Shown in pieces: positions 53,032-61,387 of a DNA stretch of 64,000 nucleotides (positions within the stretch are counted from its first letter, which is position 1; the number at the start of each line of letters is the position of its first letter). A program made the position numbers and the translations under genes. The notes under the pieces were generated by a model. It had not been told where the DNA came from. It did not search any database and saw only the letters and a list, made by a program, of their open reading frames with translations. Source of the DNA: Alphaproteobacteria bacterium (GTDB taxonomy: Bacteria; Pseudomonadota; Alphaproteobacteria; Micropepsales; Micropepsaceae); the NCBI GenBank assembly GCA_021325375.1, contig JAJPHG010000029.1, positions 1 to 64,000 of the forward strand, written 5' to 3'.

Positions 53032-54405
53032 TCAGAGCCCCGCACCGGACGGCCAGCGCAGTTCCGCTTCCAGCGCGGTCAGGCCTTCCTTCAGCAAGCC
53101 CATGATTTCGCCGACCTGCACCGCCGTCGTGATCATCGGCGGACAGACGAGAAAGTGGTCGCCTTCCGCACCGCCGCGCGTGCGCCGCGCATAGAGGATC
53201 AACCCGCGCTCATAGGCCAGCTCGACCAGCCTGAGATAGGCGTTCACCTCTTTGGGCAATGGCTGCATGGTCTCGCGATCGGACACGAGCTCGAAGGCGA
53301 GCAGCAGACCCTTGCCGCGCACGTCGCCGATGATGGGATGCGCCTCTTTCAGCTTCTCCAATTCGGCCTTCAGGAGATCGCCGATCGCGGCGGCGTTGCC
53401 CATCAGGTCATGGGCGAATATCTCGTCGATGACGGCCAGTCCCGCGGCACAGGCCAGCGGGTTGCCGGCATAAGTATAGCCGTGCTGGAAGCCGCCGCTG
53501 TCGAGGACGGGCTCGACGATGCGCTCATGCGCCAGCATCGCGCCGAGCGGCACATAGCCCGCGCCCAATCCCTTGGCGAGCGCGATGATGTCGGGATTGA
53601 TCCCCCAATGCTCGGCGGCGAGATATTTTCCCGTGCGACCCGCGCCCGTCATCACCTCGTCATAGATGAGAAGGATGCCGAACTCGTCGCAGATCTCGCG
53701 GATGCGCGGATAATATGTGTCCGGCGCCACCAGCGCGCCGGTCGACGCGCCGCCGATCGGCTCCATGATGAAGGCGAGCACCGTCTCGGGTCCCAGCTCC
53801 AAGATCTTGTCGCGCAGCATGTCGGCATAGCGGATGCCGCGCTCCGCGTCGCTGAGATTGTCGCGGTCGAGATAGCAGCGCGGCGCCGGGATCTTCGGCA
53901 TCCCGCGCAGCATCGGCGTGAAGGGCTCGTTCAGCGGGCCGTATCCCGTCACCGCCAGCGCGCCGAAGGTCGAGCCGTGATAGGACGGCATGCGCGATAT
54001 CACGCGCCAGCGCGCGCCCTCGCCGATCGCGACCACGTGCTGACGCGCGAGCTTGAGGCAGCTCTCGACCGCTTCCGATCCGCCGGAGACGAAGAACACC
54101 TTATTGTGGCCCTCCGGCGCCAGATGCGCGAGTTGCGTCGCCAGCCGCTCCGCCGGCTCGTTCTCGAAATGCAGCCGATAGCCGAACGTGGCGCGCTCCA
54201 TCTGCCGGCGCATCGCGTCCAGCACGCGCGGGTTGCTGTGGCCGATATTGGAGACCATCGCGCCGCTGGAGCCGTCGATATAGCGCTTGCCGTCGATGTC
54301 CCACAGATAGATGCCTTCCGCGCGGTCGAGCAGCGGCCGGCGCGAGCGCGATTGATAGAACAGGTTCGAAGTCTGTCCGGGATGCCAGTCTGCGCCGCCG
54401 CCCAT
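53032..54405 (-). CDS. Class III PLP-dependent aminotransferase
   Basis: 457 residues from ATG 54405. Features: FVSGGSEAVES for phosphate binding, SYHGSTFGALAVTG, LLIYDEVMTGAGRTGK with the pyridine-N Asp, and Schiff-base Lys278 in IALAKGLGAGYVPLGA. This is the omega-amino-acid:pyruvate / adenosylmethionine-8-amino-7-oxononanoate group; the donor amine is not identifiable. It is a cytoplasmic enzyme divergent from a GNAT gene. The 182 bp between its stop and the SpoU gene show no gene. Confidence 0.92.
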   Translation of the reverse strand: MGGGADWHPGQTSNLFYQSRSRRPLLDRAEGIYLWDIDGKRYIDGSSGAMVSNIGHSNPRVLDAMRRQMERATFGYRLHFENEPAERLATQLAHLAPEGHNKVFFVSGGSEAVESCLKLARQHVVAIGEGARWRVISRMPSYHGSTFGALAVTGYGPLNEPFTPMLRGMPKIPAPRCYLDRDNLSDAERGIRYADMLRDKILELGPETVLAFIMEPIGGASTGALVAPDTYYPRIREICDEFGILLIYDEVMTGAGRTGKYLAAEHWGINPDIIALAKGLGAGYVPLGAMLAHERIVEPVLDSGGFQHGYTYAGNPLACAAGLAVIDEIFAHDLMGNAAAIGDLLKAELEKLKEAHPIIGDVRGKGLLLAFELVSDRETMQPLPKEVNAYLRLVELAYERGLILYARRTRGGAEGDHFLVCPPMITTAVQVGEIMGLLKEGLTALEAELRWPSGAGL

Positions 54406-54486
54406 GAGGTGAATGCCCCGCGATATCGAAGTGGCAAGATAGCCGGAAAGATGGGAAACTTCATCGTCGGCGGATGGGGATATTCG

Positions 54487-54984
54487 ATGGGCGGCAATCC
54501 GAAAGCGGACGGCATCGTCATCGCACGCGCGACGCGCGAAGACGCGCCGGCGATCCATACCCTGCTGCGCGCGCTGAGCCGGGCGCTCGACCGGCCGCAT
54601 GACGTGCGAAGCACGCCCGACGACATCGCGCGCTACGGCTTCGGACCCTCTCCCGTCTTCGAAACCGTGCTGGCAAGACGCGGCGGAACGCCGGTCGGGC
54701 TCGCCCTGTTCTTCTACGAGTTCTCAACCTGGCGCGGCTGTCCGGGCGTCTATATCCAGGACCTCTATGTCGACGACGAGCTGCGCGGCAGCGGATTGGG
54801 GCGAAGGCTTCTCGCCGCCGTAGCAGTGCATGCGACCGAGCGCGAAGCCACCTACATGCGGCTCTCGGTGGATGTCGGCAATGACGAGGGGCTCGGCTTC
54901 TATGGACGCCTCGGCTTCACGGCACCGAACGAGCAGACGCTCGTGCTGGAGGGCGCGCATTTCTCGACGCTGGCGAAGCTATGA
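54487..54984 (+). CDS. GNAT-family N-acetyltransferase
   Basis: 165 residues from ATG 54487 (GGGG 8 bases upstream); ATG 54451 in frame is an alternative. GNAT motif A is YIQDLYVDDELRGSGLGRRLL with the acetyl-CoA loop RGSGLG, and motif B is GFYGRLGFT. It acetylates a small amine or protein N-terminus; similar sequences resemble diamine acetyltransferases. Its TGA overlaps the ATG of the next gene (ATGA, 54981-54984), so the two are co-translated. Confidence 0.9.
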   Translation: MGGNPKADGIVIARATREDAPAIHTLLRALSRALDRPHDVRSTPDDIARYGFGPSPVFETVLARRGGTPVGLALFFYEFSTWRGCPGVYIQDLYVDDELRGSGLGRRLLAAVAVHATEREATYMRLSVDVGNDEGLGFYGRLGFTAPNEQTLVLEGAHFSTLAKL

Positions 54985-57512
54985 GAGCGGTTCTCGCGGC
55001 GCTGGCAGCCTTTGTTTGCTCGACCGCGCTCGCGGATCGCGCGCCGGTGCTGAAGCAGATCAAAGTCCCGCACGACTACTACTATCGCGAAATGTACCTG
55101 CCGCAGCTCACCAGCGGGCCGAGCGCCGCCGCGTGGTCGCCGGACGGCCGATCGCTCGTCTATTCCATGGCCGGCAGCCTGTGGCGACAGCGCATAGACT
55201 CCACGACCGCCGAAGAACTCACCACCGGGCCCGGCTACGATTATCAGCCGGACTGGTCGCCCGACGGCAACACCGTCGTGTTCGTCCGATACCTGCACGA
55301 TGCGATGGAGTTGTGCGCGCTCGATCTGAAGAGCGGCGCGGTAACGCAATGGACGCATGGCGGCGACGTCAATCTTGAGCCGCGCTGGTCGCCGGACGGC
55401 AAGCACATCGCCTTCGTGTCGACCAAAGGTACGGGCCATTTCCACATCTTCATCGGTAAGCCGGCGCAGGCCGGTTTCACCGCCGCGCCATGGTCGAAGG
55501 AGCGCAAGAGCAGGATCGCGCGATACTACTACAGCCCCTTCGATCAGCAATTGAGCCCGGCCTGGTCGCCCGACGGGCACGCGCTCGTCTATGTCGACAA
55601 TCCCGAGACCGGATACGGCAGCGGCTCGCTGTGGCGGCGACAGATCGACAAGCGAACGCCCGCGCACCTGCTGCATCGCGAGGAGACGAACTGGAAAGCC
55701 GCGCCTGACTGGTCACCGGACGGCAAGCGCGTGATCTTCTCGTCCTATGCCGGGCGGCAATCGAACCAGCTCTGGACCGTAACGGAAACGGGCGACGACT
55801 ATCCGTTGCCGCTCACCTTCGGCGGGGACGACACGACGCGGCCGCGCTGGTCGCCGGATGCGAGCCGCATCGCCTATATCTCGAACCGCAACAAGAACAC
55901 CGAGATCTGGATCCAGGATGCGATCGGCGGCGCGCGCCGCAAGCTGGACGTCGCGCAACGCATCTACAAGCACGCGATGGGCACGCTGGAGCTTTCGATC
56001 GTCGACGAAAGCGGTAAGCCGGTTCCGGCTCGCATCGCGATATTGGGAAGCGACGGCCGCTCCTACGCGCCGGATGCTGCCAATGTGCGCGGAGACGATT
56101 CCTTCGACCGCTCCGCCCAGGAATTCGAGACGCACTATTTCCAGACCGCGGCAGCGCCCGTGCGCGTCACGCTTCTCACCGGGAGGGCGTCCGTCACCGT
56201 CTGGTATGGCGACGAGCACGCGATCGCGCGCATGAGCGCCGATATCGCCGCGGACAAGACGGATGCGTTGAAGATCACTGTGCACAAGCTCGACCTGCCC
56301 GCCTCCTTCGCAGCCTGGCGCAGCGCCGACGTGCATGTGCACATGAACTACGGCGGCACCTATCGCACCGAGCCGAAGGACCTCGTGGCGCAGGCGAAGG
56401 CCGAGGACCTCGATCTCATCTTCGACCTTCTGGTGAACAAGGAGCAGCGCGTTCCCGACATCGCTTATTTCTCTGGCGTGCCGGACGCGGCTTCGACGCC
56501 GGAGGTGCTCTTGGCCCATTCGCAGGAATATCATTCGAGCTATTGGGGGCATCTGGGCATCCTGGCCCTCGACGATCACTACATCGTGCCGGGCTATGCC
56601 GGTTATCCGTATACCGGCTCGGCGAGTCTCTATCCCGACAACGCCGCGGTCGCCGATCTCGCCCACGCGCAGAACGCGCTTGTCGGCTACGTCCATCCGT
56701 TCGACGTAGCGCCAGATCCAGACCACGACGCCGTCATCACCGACGAGCTTCCCATCGATGTGGCGCTCGGCAAGGTCGACTATTACGAGGTCGTCGGCTT
56801 CAGCAATCATCGCGAAAGTGCGTCGATCTGGTACCGCCTGCTCAATTGCGGCTTCCGCCTGCCCGCCGCCGCGGGCACGGATGCGATGACGAATTACGCC
56901 TCGCTGCGCGGCCCCGTCGGGCTGGCGCGCGTCTATGTGCTGCCCGATGCGTCCGCGGACGGAAGTCCCGCGGCGCGCGAAAAGGCGTGGCTCGCGGGAC
57001 TGAAAGCCGGACGCAGCATGGCGACGAACGGACCGCTGCTCGGCTTTATGGTCGACGACAAGCCGCCCGGCAGCGAGATCGACCTGCCGCAGGGCGGCGG
57101 CGAGGTCGCCTATAGCGGCTGGCTGCGCTCGCTGACCGGCATCGATCACCTGGAGGTCGTGCTGAACGGAAAGATCGTGAGCTCGGTCGCGCTCGCGGGA
57201 GACCGCACGACGGCCGACCTCGCGGGCCATATCCGGATCGGCGAAAGCGGCTGGCTGCTGCTGCGCGCCTGGAACGAGCATGCGACGCCGGTCGTATTCG
57301 ATCTATATCCCTATGCCACCACCAATCCGGTGTTCGTCACCGTCGGCGGCAAACCCACTCGATCGAGGACCGACGCCGAATTCTTCCTCAAATGGATCGA
57401 CAAGGTGAAAGCGTCCGCGGCGGCCAACCGCGATTACAACAGCGCGTCCGAACGCGATGCGGTGATGCGCCACATCGACGACGCGCGGCGCGTCTTCGAA
57501 GAGCGGCGCTAG
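54981..57512 (+). CDS. Secreted beta-propeller (PD40/TolB-like) fused to a PHP-type metallohydrolase (CehA/McbA-like)
   Basis: 843 residues with signal peptide (about 1-18). Residues about 35-330 hold six or so PD40 blades marked by WSPDG repeats. A beta-sandwich-like linker (about 335-440) follows. A PHP/CehA-McbA metallohydrolase domain starts at ADVHVHMNYGG (His452, His454) with further ligand-type segments LAHSQEYHSSYWGHLG, GYVHPFD and AGTDAMTNY, to about 690. A beta-rich C-terminus ends the protein. It is likely a periplasmic hydrolase of phosphoesters or amides bound by the propeller; substrate unknown. It ends in a 4-bp convergent overlap with the oxidoreductase gene. Confidence 0.88.
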   Translation: MRAVLAALAAFVCSTALADRAPVLKQIKVPHDYYYREMYLPQLTSGPSAAAWSPDGRSLVYSMAGSLWRQRIDSTTAEELTTGPGYDYQPDWSPDGNTVVFVRYLHDAMELCALDLKSGAVTQWTHGGDVNLEPRWSPDGKHIAFVSTKGTGHFHIFIGKPAQAGFTAAPWSKERKSRIARYYYSPFDQQLSPAWSPDGHALVYVDNPETGYGSGSLWRRQIDKRTPAHLLHREETNWKAAPDWSPDGKRVIFSSYAGRQSNQLWTVTETGDDYPLPLTFGGDDTTRPRWSPDASRIAYISNRNKNTEIWIQDAIGGARRKLDVAQRIYKHAMGTLELSIVDESGKPVPARIAILGSDGRSYAPDAANVRGDDSFDRSAQEFETHYFQTAAAPVRVTLLTGRASVTVWYGDEHAIARMSADIAADKTDALKITVHKLDLPASFAAWRSADVHVHMNYGGTYRTEPKDLVAQAKAEDLDLIFDLLVNKEQRVPDIAYFSGVPDAASTPEVLLAHSQEYHSSYWGHLGILALDDHYIVPGYAGYPYTGSASLYPDNAAVADLAHAQNALVGYVHPFDVAPDPDHDAVITDELPIDVALGKVDYYEVVGFSNHRESASIWYRLLNCGFRLPAAAGTDAMTNYASLRGPVGLARVYVLPDASADGSPAAREKAWLAGLKAGRSMATNGPLLGFMVDDKPPGSEIDLPQGGGEVAYSGWLRSLTGIDHLEVVLNGKIVSSVALAGDRTTADLAGHIRIGESGWLLLRAWNEHATPVVFDLYPYATTNPVFVTVGGKPTRSRTDAEFFLKWIDKVKASAAANRDYNSASERDAVMRHIDDARRVFEERR

Positions 57513-59128
57513 GCCGCCTTCGGCACGCGGCCGCGGCGGAAGTCGCGGATGATCTCGCGCGCGGCATTGTGGCCGGGAAGACCGCTCACCCCGCCGCCCG
57601 GATGGGTCGAGGCGCCGCACATATAGAGTCCCTTGAGCGGTCCGCGATAATCGCCGTGTCCGAGCACCGGGCGCGCGCTGTAGAGCTGGTCGAGGCTGAG
57701 CTGGCCGTGGAAGATATCGCCGCCGGTGAGCGCGAGCTTGCGCTCCATGTCGAGCGGCGACAGGATCATCCGCCCGACCACCGAGGCGCGGAAATTCGGC
57801 GCGTGGCGCGTCATCGTGTCGATGACGAGATCGGCGACCTCCTCGCGACGGTCGTCCCAGCTCGCGCCATTGGGAAGGACCGGCGCGACGTGCTGGCAGA
57901 ACAGGCTCGCGACATGCCGGCCCTGCGGCGCCAGGCTGTCGTCCAGCACGCTCTGGATATGCATCTCGATCACCGGCCTGCGCGCCCAGCCGTGACGGCG
58001 CGCATCGGCATGGGCCTCGTCGAGATAGCCGAGCGACGGCGCGATCATGATGCTGCCGCCGTGATGGTCCATCGTGTCCGTGCTCGGCCGGGCGGTGAAG
58101 TTGGGAAGCTCCGACAGGGCGACGTTCATGCGGAACGTCCCCGATCCGCATTTGTAGTTGCGGATGCGCTCCATGAAGTCATCGGGCAGCGCCCCGACCG
58201 GGATGAGACCGCCATAGAGCAGCTTGGGATTGATGTTCGAGACGATTGCGCGGCCGCGGACGCTCGAGCCGTCCTCCAGCACGACGCCGCTCGTCTTTCC
58301 CTTGTCCAGCAGGACTTCCCGCACCGCGTTGCCGACGCGGATATCGACGCCTGCCTCGCCGCAGGCCTTCGCCATGGCCTGCGTGATCGCGCCCATGCCG
58401 CCGATGGCGTGGCCCCATGCGCCCTTGATGCCGTTCACCTCGCCGAAGACGTGATGCAGCAGGACATAGGCCGTGCCGGGCGCATAGGGGCTGGCATAGG
58501 CGCCGGTGATGGCGTCGAAGCCGAGCAGGCCCTTGAGCGCATCGGTCTCGAACCAGGAATCCAGGATGTCGCCCGCGCTTTTGGCGAAGAAGTCGAGGAG
58601 GTCGCGCTGACCTTCGATCCTCAAGCTCCGCACGCGGTTGCCTAAGGTCAGCGCGGTCAGGAGATCGCGGACGCCGCCGCCGACGTTCGGCGGCGTCTGC
58701 ATCAGCATCGAGCGCAACAGGTCGACCATCCTGTCGAGGCGGTCGTGATAGGCCGCAAGCGCCTGCGCGTCGCGGGCGGAGAACTTCGAGACCTCGCGGA
58801 AGGTGCGTTCCGCGTCGCGGTCGACGATCAGGTAGCGCTCGTCGTCGAGCGGCGCGAAGTAGGAGATGTGGCGCAGCACGACCTTGAGCCCATGGCGCGC
58901 CAGCTCCATGTCGTGGATGATCTTCGGATCAAGCAGGCTCACCGAATAGCTGGCGACGGAATTGCGGAAGCCGGGAAAGAACTCCTCGGTGATCGCGGCG
59001 CCGCCGACGATGCCACGGCGTTCCAGAACGCAGACCTTCAAGCCCGCTTTCGCGAGATAGTAGGCGCAGGTCAGGCCGTTATGGCCGCCTCCGATCAGGA
59101 CCGCGTCATAAGAGTGCTGCGAGGCCAT
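57509..59128 (-). CDS. Phytoene-desaturase-like FAD-dependent oxidoreductase
   Basis: 539 residues from ATG 59128 (GGAA 8 bases upstream). N-terminal Rossmann FAD motif DAVLIGGGHNGLTCAYYLAKAG (about 7-28), then VGGAA. The C-terminal FAD-contacting segment is GLYMCGASTHPGGGVSGLPG, as in CrtI/RetSat-like proteins (pyridine nucleotide-disulfide oxidoreductase PYROXD2 group). No carotenoid genes are nearby, so a carotenoid substrate is not supported. Its stop codon overlaps that of the beta-propeller gene (CTAG, 57509-57512). Confidence 0.9.
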   Translation of the reverse strand: MASQHSYDAVLIGGGHNGLTCAYYLAKAGLKVCVLERRGIVGGAAITEEFFPGFRNSVASYSVSLLDPKIIHDMELARHGLKVVLRHISYFAPLDDERYLIVDRDAERTFREVSKFSARDAQALAAYHDRLDRMVDLLRSMLMQTPPNVGGGVRDLLTALTLGNRVRSLRIEGQRDLLDFFAKSAGDILDSWFETDALKGLLGFDAITGAYASPYAPGTAYVLLHHVFGEVNGIKGAWGHAIGGMGAITQAMAKACGEAGVDIRVGNAVREVLLDKGKTSGVVLEDGSSVRGRAIVSNINPKLLYGGLIPVGALPDDFMERIRNYKCGSGTFRMNVALSELPNFTARPSTDTMDHHGGSIMIAPSLGYLDEAHADARRHGWARRPVIEMHIQSVLDDSLAPQGRHVASLFCQHVAPVLPNGASWDDRREEVADLVIDTMTRHAPNFRASVVGRMILSPLDMERKLALTGGDIFHGQLSLDQLYSARPVLGHGDYRGPLKGLYMCGASTHPGGGVSGLPGHNAAREIIRDFRRGRVPKAA

Positions 59129-59382
59129 GCGATGTTCCGCGTTGCGACCCGTCAGTTTGGACCGAAACGGTGGCCGTGTCTTCGACACCGGGCATCCCCG
59201 ATGCGCACCGTTGCGCGTTTCCGCGAGATGAAGGGGCGTGTGGCCAATATTTCACGCATACAACCTTAGCAATTGTAAAATACAACTCGCCATGTGATAG
59301 AATATGTGCTTACCATAATTCGGGAAAAAGATTTGCGGGGCTTTCGGCGTGCTTAGGGGCTCTGGTCCAACGCAGGAACGGC
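59129..59382. promoter_or_regulatory. Promoter region of the contractile-tail cluster
   Basis: These 254 bp separate the leftward oxidoreductase from the rightward tail-like cluster. The part 59245-59340 is strongly AT-rich relative to its surroundings and holds a TAGAAT (59298-59303) that could be a -10 box. A perfect 5-bp-arm palindrome TTGTAAAATACAA (59273-59285) overlaps where a -35 would lie, suggesting repression of the cluster. Confidence 0.45.
59273..59285. repeat. Operator-like palindrome before the tail cluster
   Basis: TTGTA-AAA-TACAA, perfect 5-bp arms, in the AT-rich promoter region about 100 bp before the first tail gene. Confidence 0.35.
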
Positions 59383-59997
59383 ATGGAGGCAATCGCCAAC
59401 GTCCTGGAGCTGATCCGCCAGCAGCTCGACTCCTATTTCCAGAACGTCAGCCGGCGCTCGGACGACTGGGTGATCCTGTCGAACGTGTTCGACAACCAGG
59501 GCGGATTCTACGGCGCGACCGACAACAAGATCGTGATGTTCCTCGCCAATATCGCGCACGAGACCGTCATCTCGACCTACACGCCGGCGGTTCGGACCGG
59601 CTCCGGCAGCTACGCCGCGGTGCCGCCGCCGCTCTACATCGACCTGTTCGTCCTGTTCTATGCGAACTTCAGCAACGCGAACTACGTGCAGGGGCTGCGC
59701 TCGATCTCGCGCACCATCAGCTACTTCCAGCAGAACCCCGCCATCACGCGGGACACGACGCCCGGCCTAGATCCGGCGGTCGACAAGATCCTGATGGAGT
59801 TCACCAATCTCGACATGATCAACTCCAACTACCTGATGGGCATGATGGGCGTGAAGTATCTGCCATCGGTGTTCTACAAGCTGCGAATGATCCCGTTCGT
59901 CAGCAGTGCAATGCAGGCGGCCATTCCGGCCGCCCAGGGCGTGCAGGCGCCCGGACAACCGGCTCCGCTGCCGCCTTCGGCTGAGCGGACCGCGTGA
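59383..59997 (+). CDS. DUF4255 / Pvc16-like tail-terminator protein of a contractile injection system
   Basis: 204 residues from ATG 59383. It matches the Pvc16/Afp16 N-terminal family (DUF4255): MEAIANVLELIRQQLDSYF start, then VMFLANIAHETVIS, PPPLYIDLFVLFYANF and YVQGLRSISRTISYFQQNP. In Afp/PVC particles this protein caps the distal end of tube and sheath and sets length. A Pro/Ala/Gln-rich tail (about 185-204) is disordered. It is the first gene of the rightward cluster, followed after 72 bp by an unrecognised protein. Confidence 0.88.
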   Translation: MEAIANVLELIRQQLDSYFQNVSRRSDDWVILSNVFDNQGGFYGATDNKIVMFLANIAHETVISTYTPAVRTGSGSYAAVPPPLYIDLFVLFYANFSNANYVQGLRSISRTISYFQQNPAITRDTTPGLDPAVDKILMEFTNLDMINSNYLMGMMGVKYLPSVFYKLRMIPFVSSAMQAAIPAAQGVQAPGQPAPLPPSAERTA

Positions 59998-60069
59998 CGC
60001 GTATCACGGCTGCGTCCTCAGCCGGTTTGTGCTCGTACCGCCGCGTCCCGCGCGGCGGCCGGAGGGGCT

Positions 60070-61335
60070 ATGAAGGTATCGTTGATCCCGCTGCGCCGTG
60101 GCGCCGGGCCGGAGCAGAATTTTCGCGCGCGCCAGCCGGAAAGCGCGTTCTACGAGACACTGATGCGGGTGTCGTTCGAGCACCCTTACTACAACCTCGC
60201 CGACGGCGCCTGTCCCGACTTCAGCGTGCAGCCCACGATCACGACCGCGGCGCTGATGAAGTCGCTCTCGCTCCTGTTCCGCGACGAGGGAACCGGATTC
60301 GCCGTACTCTACGACAAGAAGAACGCCGCTGCGCTGTGCAACTACCTTGCGCGCCAGGGAAGGCAGGTGAGCAGCCTGCTGCCGGAGTACTGGACCAGGC
60401 TCTCCTTCCTGCTTCTGTCGCGGAACCCCTATTTCGCCAGCATCAGCGCGATCCCGATGGATGCCTGCCCGACGGACTGGCGCTATTATTTCGCCAACAT
60501 GGACGCGCACGGCGCGGCACCGGTGCTGCTGAACACGGGTGATGCCGTCTCCGCCGACGAGCTCCTGCCGGTGATCGCGCAGCAGACCGTGGTGCCGGTG
60601 GACGTCCGGTATAAATACGTCGAGGCCCGCACCATCTCCGGCGAGACCGCGATCCAGGAACCGTGCCGGCCGACGCGGGACTACGGCAACGGCCGCACCG
60701 TCACGCAGCAGCTGAACGAGGTCTATCTCAACTTCTCGACCGTGCGGCAGGGCAAGTACACGATCGGCAGGGTCACCAATGCCGGCGAGTTCGAGCCGTG
60801 GCAGGTGGGCGTCTATGCCGACGACTCGCTGATGCCGTTCGCCTTCGTCGATCTCCTCTTCAGCGAACCTTATGCGGGGGCCGGCGGCGTCTACCCCGTC
60901 CAGTTCGCGGGTTCCCCGGCGACCGGGACGATCGCGCCCAAGGATTACACCCTCGCCTTCGACGCGCGGCGGACGCAGTGGCGCTACTATGTCGTGCAGC
61001 AGGCGGCGAGTGATCCGTTCGACAAGCTGCGCATCGAAAGCGAGAGCGGCGACGTCACCTTCTCGGGCCCCCATGCGGCCGTGCTGCCGAACGGCGACGA
61101 GGCGACCGAATTCCAGAGCAAGCAGGCTCTCGTCATGCAGCAGCAGTCGCCCTACCACTTCCGCCTGCTCGGACGCCACACGCGCGGCTCCCGCCGCGAG
61201 CAGGAGCTGCTGAAGCGGATGCCCGTCTCCTCGCCCGCTCAGGTGACGCCCGCGGCGAATTCCGAGACGACGGCCGGCACGCGCGCCATCGCGCCCGTCT
61301 TCGACGCCAATTCCACCATGTACGTGTACGTCTGA
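60070..61335 (+). CDS. Unrecognised 421-aa protein in the contractile-tail cluster
   Basis: 421 residues with no signal peptide, membrane segment or motif I recognise. The first 180 residues are mixed helix (for example SLSLLFRDEGTGFAVLYDKKN). Residues about 190-370 look beta-rich (VYLNFSTVRQGKYTIGRV, YTLAFDARRTQWRYYVVQQ). The tail is Ser/Thr/Ala-rich. The middle could be an adhesin-like beta sandwich, possibly a fibre, collar or cap component. It lies between the terminator-like gene and the sheath gene, all on one strand, so it is probably part of the particle. Confidence 0.8.
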   Translation: MKVSLIPLRRGAGPEQNFRARQPESAFYETLMRVSFEHPYYNLADGACPDFSVQPTITTAALMKSLSLLFRDEGTGFAVLYDKKNAAALCNYLARQGRQVSSLLPEYWTRLSFLLLSRNPYFASISAIPMDACPTDWRYYFANMDAHGAAPVLLNTGDAVSADELLPVIAQQTVVPVDVRYKYVEARTISGETAIQEPCRPTRDYGNGRTVTQQLNEVYLNFSTVRQGKYTIGRVTNAGEFEPWQVGVYADDSLMPFAFVDLLFSEPYAGAGGVYPVQFAGSPATGTIAPKDYTLAFDARRTQWRYYVVQQAASDPFDKLRIESESGDVTFSGPHAAVLPNGDEATEFQSKQALVMQQQSPYHFRLLGRHTRGSRREQELLKRMPVSSPAQVTPAANSETTAGTRAIAPVFDANSTMYVYV

Positions 61336-61387
61336 TCGCAGGAATCCCAACAGCTCAAATCCAGGCAACCATTCTCAGGAGCAACCC

